Part shown: in pieces, positions 17,540-24,419 of the stretch
How positions within the stretch are numbered: position 1 is the first letter of the stretch
How the letters are laid out: every line of letters begins with the position of its first letter
Source of the DNA: NORP294 sp047627915
GTDB lineage: Bacteria > Bacteroidota > Bacteroidia > Flavobacteriales_E > Vicingaceae
NCBI GenBank assembly: GCA_047627915.1
Contig: JBLHTZ010000006.1
Coordinates: forward strand, 17,208 to 81,207
Length of the DNA stretch: 64,000 nucleotides
Reading direction: 5' to 3'
Notes under the pieces: generated by a model
Seen by the model: only the letters and a program-made list of their open reading frames with translations
Databases searched by the model: none
Told to the model about the DNA's origin: nothing
Program-made: the position numbers and the translations under genes

Positions 17540-17950
17540 GTGAAAAAACTACAATCATTTTTAAGTTTGTTGCTGTTGTTCGGTTTTCTGAGCAGCACTA
17601 CAGGCATTAATGTGTACAAGCATTATTGTGGGGATTTCTTAGCTGAAATCAGCTTTTTCGTAAAAAGCAATCCTTGTGCAGATGAGAGTGGAGAGGATAC
17701 TTGTAGCGTTGGTAAAGAGATGGATTGCTGTGAAGATGAAAGCGAATTTTATCAATTGGATACTCAGCTGATCAAACAATCTAGCACTTACGAAGGTCTT
17801 GAATTAAGTCCAAGTCAAATTCATCTGTTTCACTCAGTCTTAACTATTCCTAAACAGAGAGAAATTGAAATTTCCCTTTACGAACCACCACCTCTCCTAT
17901 ACAATAACCACCTTTATCAAGAGTTTCATCAGTTAATTTTTTATGGTTGA
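17540..17950 (+). CDS. HYC_CC_PP-family exported protein
   Basis: 136-aa protein from the GTG at 17540; upstream ATG 17480 would add 20 residues ahead of a normal signal peptide and overlap the promoter box, so I prefer GTG. The signal peptide (KKLQSFLSLLLLFGFL) is followed by KHYCGDFLAEISFF, a Cys cluster ending MDCCEDE, and a late YEPPPLLY. These His-Tyr-Cys, Cys-Cys and Pro-Pro marks define a small Bacteroidetes family often next to HMA-domain and TonB-receptor genes, as here. The Cys/His content suggests metal handling in the periplasm; biochemical function is not established. Confidence 0.75.
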   Translation: MKKLQSFLSLLLLFGFLSSTTGINVYKHYCGDFLAEISFFVKSNPCADESGEDTCSVGKEMDCCEDESEFYQLDTQLIKQSSTYEGLELSPSQIHLFHSVLTIPKQREIEISLYEPPPLLYNNHLYQEFHQLIFYG

Positions 17951-18001
17951 TTCTGAATTTACACTCAGAATTTAAAAATAAAAAAACATAAAAATTACAA
18001 G

Positions 18002-18355
18002 ATGAAAAAGATATTATTGATACTAGCAGTATTCTCATTTACTGCAACCTACGCACAAAAAAAAGACGATACAGTTAAAGAGTCAACCTTTAAGGTAGAT
18101 GGTGTTTGTGGCATGTGTGAAAAGAGAATAGAAGACGCTGCGATGCGAACAAAAGGCGTTAAACTAGCTGATTGGGACAAGAAAAGCAAAGACTTAAAAG
18201 TAGTTTACAACTCTAAGAAAGTAAGCTTAGAAGAAATTCAAGCAGCCGTATCTGTTGATGGACATGATACTCCAACTGCTATAGCTGATAGCACTAGCTA
18301 TGCAAAACTGCCCAACTGCTGCCGCTACCGAGACGGAGCGAAGTGTGAAGACTAA
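18002..18355 (+). CDS. Periplasmic heavy-metal-associated (HMA) domain protein
   Basis: 117-aa protein with a signal peptide (residues 1-18, ending ATYAQ) and one ferredoxin-like HMA domain. The metal-binding loop is GVCGMCEKRIE, a C-x2-C site for soft metals such as Cu+, with KGVKLADWDKKSKDLKVVY and SLEEIQAAVSVDGHDT completing the fold. A C-terminal tail adds more Cys (PNCCRYRDGAKCED). It lies between the HYC gene and a TonB receptor gene (12-bp gap to the latter) and is likely a periplasmic metal carrier for that system. Copper is the most common ligand for this motif, but Zn, Hg or Cd cannot be ruled out. Confidence 0.85.
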   Translation: MKKILLILAVFSFTATYAQKKDDTVKESTFKVDGVCGMCEKRIEDAAMRTKGVKLADWDKKSKDLKVVYNSKKVSLEEIQAAVSVDGHDTPTAIADSTSYAKLPNCCRYRDGAKCED

Positions 18356-18367
18356 CAGCTAGTTATT

Positions 18368-20662
18368 ATGAAAAATATACTAATAGTCCTCTTGCTCATG
18401 CAAGTTGGGATTAGCACGTCTTTTGCACAGAAGGAGTTAAGCGGAGCAGTGGTGCATGTAAATCAGAAAGGTCGAATTGAACCTGTACCCTTTGCCAATA
18501 TTCATTGGCAAGGAACCAATTACGGTACAACAACAGATACCAATGGGCTTTTCCGTTTAGTAGTGCCAGATGATGCTCGATTTTTAATTACTTCATTTAT
18601 TGGGTATAAAACAGATACAGTTCGAATTACTGATTTCAATGAGACATTAAGTATCCGCTTAAGGAAAAGCTCGAATACAATAGGTGAAGTTGACGTAGAA
18701 TATCGTCAGAAAGCATCACAAATGTCATTCATCAATCCTTTGGCCACTACTACAATGAACGAAAAGGAGCTCTTTAAAGCGGCGTGTTGTAATCTTTCTG
18801 AAAGTTTTGAAACGAATCCTGCAGTGGATGTCAATTTTACAGATGCAGTTACCGGAACCAAACAGATTAGAATGTTGGGTTTAAATGGACCTTATACCAT
18901 GATTTCAAGGGAAAATATGCCGGGAATTAGAGGTCTTGGAAATGCCTTTGGATTGTCGTTTGTGCCCGGTGTTTGGGTGAATTCCATTCAGGTAACAAAA
19001 GGTGTTGGTTCTGTTGTAAATGGTTACGAGAGCATCGCAGGTCAAATTAACGTAGAGTTGGTAAAGCCTGACTTGGGTGAGCAGACTTTTGTCAATGTTT
19101 TTACTAACCTAGGTGGTAGATCGGAACTTAATATCGGACATACCGAACAGCTTTCAAAAAATGTTGGGACAACCTTATTGTTGCATGGCAACACTCGTTT
19201 TTTTGAGGTAGATGGAAATGACGATGGGTTTAGAGATTTTCCATTGCAAAATCAAATCAATGCACTGAATCGTTGGAAGTTTTCTTCTGATAAAGGTTTA
19301 ATGGGCCAAGTTGGAATTCATTTTTTGAAAGAAGATAAGGTTGGTGGTCAAACCGATGAGTATGTTAGTGAAAATCAAAATGCAATCAACTGGCAAGGGC
19401 CTTACCGCATAAACATTGATACTGAGAGTGCAGAGTTATTTGGAAAGATAGGGTATGTTTTCTCTGATTTCCAGTATAAAAGTATGGGCTTTCAATGGTC
19501 ATTGAAACAACACGAGCAAAATTCAATTTTCGGGAAGAGAATCTACGATGTTCGCCAACGAAGTGGTTATGCCAATTTTATTTATCAGTCAATTATAGGC
19601 AATACCAATCATCAGTTTAAAACAGGAGCAAGTTTTGTTTACGATGAATACGATGAAAATTTTGAAAACCAAAGTTTTGATCGGGTAGAGCGAACGCCTG
19701 GAGCCTTTTTTGAATACACGTTTAAACCCAACGCCAATTTTACCATGGTTGCCGGTTTACGAGGGGATTACCATAATTTATATGGTGCATTTGCTTCACC
19801 ACGACTGCATTTGCGGTATGCTTTGAGCGAGACATTGGTTGCAAGAGCCTTAGCCGGGAGCGGTCAACGATCTCCAACCGTATTAATGGAGAGACAATCG
19901 CTAATGGCGAGTGCTAGAGCATTTAACTTCTTTGGTGATAATGAGGATGGAGTGTACGGATTGGACATGGAAAAAGCGTGGAATTTTGGTTTCAACTTAA
20001 CAAAAGGCTTCACCTTAGATTACAGGGAAGGAAGTATTCAGTTTGATGTGTACCGAACGCAATTCCAAAATCAAGTAGTGGTTGATCTAGAGAACAGTTA
20101 CGAGGTAAATATTTACAACTTAACCGGAGAATCGTTTTCCAATACAGCTCAGCTGCAAGTGGATTATGAAGTGATTAAGTTTTTAGATGTTCGAGTAGCG
20201 TATCGTTGGGTGCAAGTACAAACCGATTTTAACAAAGGAGGAATAGAAGCAAATCAAGTACTTTTGCAGCAACCATTTACACCAGAGCATCGTTTCTTTA
20301 TCAACCTTGGTTACGCTACCAAAAAGACACTAGAGGAGTCAAATTGGACAGTAGATTTTACAGCTCAGTGGTTTAGCGAACAACGAATTCCTTCTACGGA
20401 AGGGAACTTGGTGAACAACCGAAGAAATGAGCTTTCGCCGAGCTTTTCGTTACTAAATACACAAGTAACTCGAAACTTTAACAAACGTTTGGCGGTATAT
20501 GCTGGAGTTGAAAATATTTTGAACTTTAAACAAGAAAACCCAATAATTGATGCAGAAAATCCATTTGGAAATGAATTTGACGCAAGCATGGTTTGGGGTC
20601 CTATATTCGGCAGAAATATTTATGCAGGATTAAGATGGAAAATAACGAAAGAGATGAAGTAA
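18368..20662 (+). CDS. TonB-dependent receptor, probable metal uptake
   Basis: 764-aa outer membrane receptor. The signal peptide (ending TSFAQ) is followed by a carboxypeptidase-like regulatory domain (residues 25-105, NYGTTTDTNGLFRL), a plug (KQIRMLGLNGPYTMISR, SIQVTKGVGSVVNGYES) and a 22-strand-type barrel ending in RNIYAGLRWKI. A Cys pair in the early plug (KAACCNLSESFETN) recurs in Bacteroidetes receptors linked to HMA genes and may bind metal. Co-transcription with the HYC and HMA genes suggests uptake of a metal or metal chelate. The length is typical. Confidence 0.88.
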   Translation: MKNILIVLLLMQVGISTSFAQKELSGAVVHVNQKGRIEPVPFANIHWQGTNYGTTTDTNGLFRLVVPDDARFLITSFIGYKTDTVRITDFNETLSIRLRKSSNTIGEVDVEYRQKASQMSFINPLATTTMNEKELFKAACCNLSESFETNPAVDVNFTDAVTGTKQIRMLGLNGPYTMISRENMPGIRGLGNAFGLSFVPGVWVNSIQVTKGVGSVVNGYESIAGQINVELVKPDLGEQTFVNVFTNLGGRSELNIGHTEQLSKNVGTTLLLHGNTRFFEVDGNDDGFRDFPLQNQINALNRWKFSSDKGLMGQVGIHFLKEDKVGGQTDEYVSENQNAINWQGPYRINIDTESAELFGKIGYVFSDFQYKSMGFQWSLKQHEQNSIFGKRIYDVRQRSGYANFIYQSIIGNTNHQFKTGASFVYDEYDENFENQSFDRVERTPGAFFEYTFKPNANFTMVAGLRGDYHNLYGAFASPRLHLRYALSETLVARALAGSGQRSPTVLMERQSLMASARAFNFFGDNEDGVYGLDMEKAWNFGFNLTKGFTLDYREGSIQFDVYRTQFQNQVVVDLENSYEVNIYNLTGESFSNTAQLQVDYEVIKFLDVRVAYRWVQVQTDFNKGGIEANQVLLQQPFTPEHRFFINLGYATKKTLEESNWTVDFTAQWFSEQRIPSTEGNLVNNRRNELSPSFSLLNTQVTRNFNKRLAVYAGVENILNFKQENPIIDAENPFGNEFDASMVWGPIFGRNIYAGLRWKITKEMK

Positions 20663-20681
20663 GTTATGCCATAGAGTAACT

Positions 20682-20712
20682 AAAGGCCGTGTTTTGCAGC
20701 ATGGCCTTTTTT
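20682..20712 (+). terminator. Rho-independent terminator
   Basis: AAAGGCCGTG pairs with CATGGCCTTT (one G-T pair), followed by T residues. It ends the HYC-HMA-TonB receptor transcript. Confidence 0.82.
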
Positions 20713-20791
20713 ACTTTCTATCTATCGGTTTTTCTATTTTGAATGAAATAAAAGCAGAGATTAACAGCGGTAGAGTTTAATTTTGAATAGA

Positions 20792-20799
20792 TAACTTTG
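20792..20799 (+). promoter_or_regulatory. -7 promoter box
   Basis: TAACTTTG, 17 bases before the ATG of the phosphodiesterase-like lipoprotein gene, matches TAnnTTTG exactly. A -33 TTG at normal spacing is not evident. Confidence 0.5.
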
Positions 20800-20816
20800 A
20801 ACCTTAACAAACACCT

Positions 20817-21788
20817 ATGAATTTACAACTAATTATTACTATTCTTTTTTTTGGACTAAGTTCTTGCAATGTTTCAGATGATAAGTCGGATAACGAAATC
20901 ATTCCAACCGCAATGCCAAAAAGTTATCAAACCGAGAATGTCGTTATTGTTGTAATAGATGGACCACGATATACAGAAACTTGGGGTGATTCATTGCATC
21001 AATATCAACCTCGATTAGCGAATAGCTTGGCAGCTCAAGGAACAGTTTATACCAACTTTTACAACAATGGAGTGACCTTCACAAACCCCGGTCATACCGC
21101 AATAACAACAGGGAATTATCAAGCATTAGACAACAACGGGCAGGCTATTCCTAATCAGGCTTCTATTTTTCAACATTGGCTAAAAGATTCAGGAGCAGAC
21201 TCTAGTAAGGCCTGGCTAATCACAAGCAAGGATAAATTACAGGTGCTTTCGAACTGTCAAGATAGTCTTTGGTACAATTCGTTTATGCCATCTACTAATT
21301 GTGGAGGTGGAGGCAATGGCCTCGGGAGTGGATATAGAGAAGATAGTTTGACTTTCATTCAAATCCAACGTATTTTAAACACACATCATCCAAAACTGAC
21401 ACTGATTAATTTTAAAGAGCCTGATGCTTCAGGGCATCGAAACGATTGGAATGCGTATTTAGATGGAATAAGAAATACAGACGAATACGTTTATCAGATT
21501 TGGAATATGATTCAGAATGATGCCGATTACGCGAATAAAACGACTTTGTTTGTGACCAATGACCATGGTAGGCATTTGGATGGGCATTTGGATGGATTTA
21601 TTTCACATGGAGACGATTGTTCAGGCTGCAGACATATCAATTTATTTGCTGTAGGTCCAGACTTCAAAAATGGACAAATTTTATCAATGAATCGCGAGCA
21701 AGTAGACATCTCAGCTACTGTAGCGGAATTAATGAATTTTGAATTCTCCTCAGGAAAAGGAGAGGTAATGCAAGAATTGTTCAAGTAG
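20817..21788 (+). CDS. Lipoprotein of the alkaline phosphatase superfamily
   Basis: 323-aa exported protein with a lipobox (GLSSC, Cys17). The metal-hydrolase fold is shown by VVIVVIDGPRYTETWG (first Asp ligand), FTNPGHTAITTGNYQ (Thr nucleophile in the type I phosphodiesterase position), FVTNDHGRHLDGH (Asp-His pair) and FISHGDDC (late His). It therefore looks like a nucleotide pyrophosphatase/phosphodiesterase or sulfatase-like enzyme using two metal ions. A Thr nucleophile favours phosphate esters over sulfate. The substrate is unknown. It has its own promoter and is convergent with the CoA-transferase gene. Confidence 0.75.
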   Translation: MNLQLIITILFFGLSSCNVSDDKSDNEIIPTAMPKSYQTENVVIVVIDGPRYTETWGDSLHQYQPRLANSLAAQGTVYTNFYNNGVTFTNPGHTAITTGNYQALDNNGQAIPNQASIFQHWLKDSGADSSKAWLITSKDKLQVLSNCQDSLWYNSFMPSTNCGGGGNGLGSGYREDSLTFIQIQRILNTHHPKLTLINFKEPDASGHRNDWNAYLDGIRNTDEYVYQIWNMIQNDADYANKTTLFVTNDHGRHLDGHLDGFISHGDDCSGCRHINLFAVGPDFKNGQILSMNREQVDISATVAELMNFEFSSGKGEVMQELFK

Positions 21789-21814
21789 ATTTTTTTGAAA
21801 AGGGTAGGTAGGAA

Positions 21815-22882
21815 TTATTCCGAAATCTTAAAAACAACACTTTTAACGGCTTTCAAATATTCACCTTCTTTTACTTCTTCCTGCAATAAAAGCTGAGCTT
21901 GTGGTAGTTCAAAAACCTCTTTCATGTTCCGCAATGCACCTGCCGGAACTTGTTTCTCCAACAGGAGTTGCATTAACTCTTCTCGGTTAAAATGTGCTAT
22001 TGCAACGGAAAGCTCCTTTGCCAAGTCCACTCTGTTTTTAACTCGAAGTTGGTTGGTTAAAAATTTTTGGTCAACGCTTACGTTTTCGCAATTCAGGACT
22101 TCACAAAGTTTCACGAACTGCTGATTGGTACCAATGGCCAGCACGATTTTCTTCTCATCTTTACAAGAAAAGAGTTCACCATAAGGAGCAATGTTGGGGT
22201 GAAGTGTTCCCATAGGCTGCGCAATTTGTCCTCCCATAATCCAATTTGTACCTTGGTTTACTAAAGAGGCTAACGCTGCATCATACAGGGAAACTGTAAC
22301 TTTTAATGCTTTCGCTTGTTTTTGATGTTGCAATAATGCCAGCAATAAACCTTCTTTTAAGTGATGTGCCGCTAAAACATCAATTAAGGCAACTGGCATT
22401 TTACAGAGTTCTCCGTTTTCTGTTCCACTCATACTCAGAAAGCCACTTTCTGCTTGTAAAACGACATCATAAGCCGTTCTGTTTTGAGTGCCAAAACCTG
22501 TAATCTCTCCATAGATAAGTTTGGAGTTCAGTTTTTTGAGGTTCTCAAAGTCTAGTTCTAACTTTATAGCATCACCAGGTTTGAAATTGGCAATCACAAT
22601 ATCCGCTTTGCTAATGGCTGCATCTAATTTTTGACGGTCTTGTTTGTTCTTCAAGTCCATGAACCAACTTTCTTTCCCCCAATTCACACTGCTGTAATAA
22701 GCTGAGAAAGGGTGAGACTTATCTTCGCTCGCTAATTTCCAACTTCTAGTAACATCTCCACCTGTCTTGTTATTCTCAACCTTTATAACTTTAGCTCCCA
22801 ATTCCGCAAAGAATACACCGACAGAAGGGCCTGCTAATACACTGGCTAATTCAATTACCGTTAAGTCTTTAAAGGGTCTCAT
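21815..22882 (-). CDS. Family III CoA-transferase (CaiB/BaiF type)
   Basis: 355-aa cytosolic enzyme moving CoA between carboxylic acids. Family marks: VIELASVLAGPSVGVFFAELGA at the N-terminus (first part VIELASVLAGP), KVIKVENNKTGGD for CoA contact, DLKNKQDR, and the catalytic Asp168 in MPVALIDVLAAHH, at the same place as the nucleophile of formyl-CoA transferase. It overlaps the upstream methyltransferase gene by four bases (ATGA), so the two are translated together. The pairing suggests modification of an acyl-CoA or amino-acid-derived substrate, but the substrate is unknown. At 355 aa it is a little short for the family (about 380-400). Confidence 0.85.
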   Translation of the reverse strand: MRPFKDLTVIELASVLAGPSVGVFFAELGAKVIKVENNKTGGDVTRSWKLASEDKSHPFSAYYSSVNWGKESWFMDLKNKQDRQKLDAAISKADIVIANFKPGDAIKLELDFENLKKLNSKLIYGEITGFGTQNRTAYDVVLQAESGFLSMSGTENGELCKMPVALIDVLAAHHLKEGLLLALLQHQKQAKALKVTVSLYDAALASLVNQGTNWIMGGQIAQPMGTLHPNIAPYGELFSCKDEKKIVLAIGTNQQFVKLCEVLNCENVSVDQKFLTNQLRVKNRVDLAKELSVAIAHFNREELMQLLLEKQVPAGALRNMKEVFELPQAQLLLQEEVKEGEYLKAVKSVVFKISE

Positions 22883-23763
22883 TTAGTGGCAGTTATTAAT
22901 CCATATTTCCACAAACCGGCATCTAAGCTACTTCGTAAATGGTAACACATCCTGGTATTCGCTTCCTGTGTTTTTGAGAAACGCTTTCCGATGATACGAT
23001 GTGCAAAATTATAGGCAACAGCAGGGTAGTAGAACTTTCTCAAGCGCACAATACTTGGCCGAATACGATCTGTTTCGTCAATGCATTCAATGTTTTTAAA
23101 TTGAAGTTCTTTTAAGTTCGTTTTGTACTGTTTTTCTGTATCCAGACTGTTTACTTTGCATCCATTAAACGCATTTTTATACAGCGATTTGTATTCTTTC
23201 TCTGTGAGGTTGTCTTTTCCCTGTAGGTTATCGGCTATGGCAATTCTACCTCCATTTTTTAGCAGTCGCTTGGCTTCTTTCAGAAAAGCCATTTTTGGTT
23301 CAGCGTAACAAATACTCTCCATCCCAGTAATAAGGGTAAAGCTTTCATCTTCAAAGCTGGTGTCGCAATAATCCATTACCTGAAATGAAACCAAATGGTT
23401 TACACCTTCTTTTTTTGCATTTTCATTGGCTTTTTCTGCTTGGTGCGGAGTTAGGGTGATTCCAATTCCAGTACAACCCACCTTTTTAGCAAAATGAATG
23501 AGTGTTCCTCCAACTCCGCAACCTGCATCCAAAACGTGGTCTTGTTTCGTAAGGTTTGCCACTTGCATCATTTCATTGTTCAGATTAACCAATGCTTCAC
23601 TTAACTTTTTAGTGTCTTTGTTCCAAATCCCTAAGTTGAGTTGCATGTTTTGGTCCATTCCCCAAGCGTCGCGATAGGCATTGTCGCATTCTTCATAGTA
23701 GCTTACAATCGCTTGTTTTTGCATCTTCCAAGCACTATTTTGATTTATTTTATCTTGTTTCAC
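22879..23763 (-). CDS. SAM-dependent methyltransferase, SMT/CFA-like
   Basis: 294-aa methyltransferase of the small-molecule group that includes sterol, tocopherol and prenyl C-methyltransferases. SAM motif I is VLDAGCGVGGTLIHFA (about residues 97-112), followed by GIGITLTPHQ, SFQVMDYCDTSFEDESF, and MESICYAEPKMAFLKEAKR. The start is GTG. A -7 box (TAGATTTG) lies 19 bases upstream on the minus strand. It overlaps the CoA-transferase gene by four bases. The N-terminal YYEECDNAYRDAWG with LNLGIW resembles enzymes that methylate hydrophobic substrates; the actual substrate is unknown. Confidence 0.8.
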   Translation of the reverse strand: MKQDKINQNSAWKMQKQAIVSYYEECDNAYRDAWGMDQNMQLNLGIWNKDTKKLSEALVNLNNEMMQVANLTKQDHVLDAGCGVGGTLIHFAKKVGCTGIGITLTPHQAEKANENAKKEGVNHLVSFQVMDYCDTSFEDESFTLITGMESICYAEPKMAFLKEAKRLLKNGGRIAIADNLQGKDNLTEKEYKSLYKNAFNGCKVNSLDTEKQYKTNLKELQFKNIECIDETDRIRPSIVRLRKFYYPAVAYNFAHRIIGKRFSKTQEANTRMCYHLRSSLDAGLWKYGLITATK

Positions 23764-23782
23764 TAAAATGGAATTATTATTG

Positions 23783-23790
23783 CAAATCTA
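23783..23790 (-). promoter_or_regulatory. -7 promoter box for the methyltransferase operon
   Basis: Minus-strand TAGATTTG matches TAnnTTTG exactly and lies 19 bases before the GTG start at 23763. Confidence 0.5.
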
Positions 23791-23810
23791 ATGAGACAAA
23801 ACGAACAGTT

Positions 23811-24413
23811 ATGAAAACAACGATATACTTATTCACGATACTCCTGGCTTTAAACGCTTGTAAGGGCAATAAGGAAGTTGTGGCAAAAGAAGAAAAAGCG
23901 AAAACAGAAACAGCTGCAAAAGAAATGACTGACGCTGAACGAGAAGCGGCTATTGTTGAGCAAATGAAAAACGAAAAGCTGCCCAATGAGGGAGAAGACT
24001 ATTATGAAATGGTTGAAAAGGAGATACCGGCTAACGCGGTCGCTCGAATTCAAAGAACTGCATGTTTTGGTAGTTGTCCTATCTATACATTGACGGTATT
24101 CGAAGGTGGTTCTGCAGAATATTTTGGTAAGAAGTTTACGCCAAGAGAAGGGGTGTGGGCTGCTATTGTTCCGCCGGAGTTGATGGATCAATTAATGAAT
24201 TTTGCGAATGAGATTGGATATTTTGAATTGGATAACGTGTACGATAAAGAAGCAGTTACTGATGTGCCATCTACCATTACAAGTTTGCGAACATCGGAAG
24301 GGCTAAAAACAGTTGTAAATCGTTTCGAAGCCCCTGAAGAGTTGCAACGATTTGAAAAATACTTTGACGATATGTTTAATGACGTAGAATGGGTAGCTAT
24401 TCAAACAGATTAA
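23811..24413 (+). CDS. DUF6438 lipoprotein
   Basis: 200-aa lipoprotein (lipobox ALNAC, Cys15) with a charged, Lys/Glu-rich linker over residues 20-70. The conserved domain starts at RIQRTACFGSCPIYTLTVFEGG and continues with EYFGKKFTPREGVW and a C-terminal helix ELQRFEKYFDDMFND. The C-F-G-x-C-P-x-Y core is the mark of DUF6438, a domain of unknown function common in Bacteroidota envelopes. The two Cys could form a disulfide. It is divergent from the methyltransferase and ends a few bases from the convergent surface peptidase gene. Confidence 0.8.
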   Translation: MKTTIYLFTILLALNACKGNKEVVAKEEKAKTETAAKEMTDAEREAAIVEQMKNEKLPNEGEDYYEMVEKEIPANAVARIQRTACFGSCPIYTLTVFEGGSAEYFGKKFTPREGVWAAIVPPELMDQLMNFANEIGYFELDNVYDKEAVTDVPSTITSLRTSEGLKTVVNRFEAPEELQRFEKYFDDMFNDVEWVAIQTD

Positions 24414-24419
24414 CTGTTT

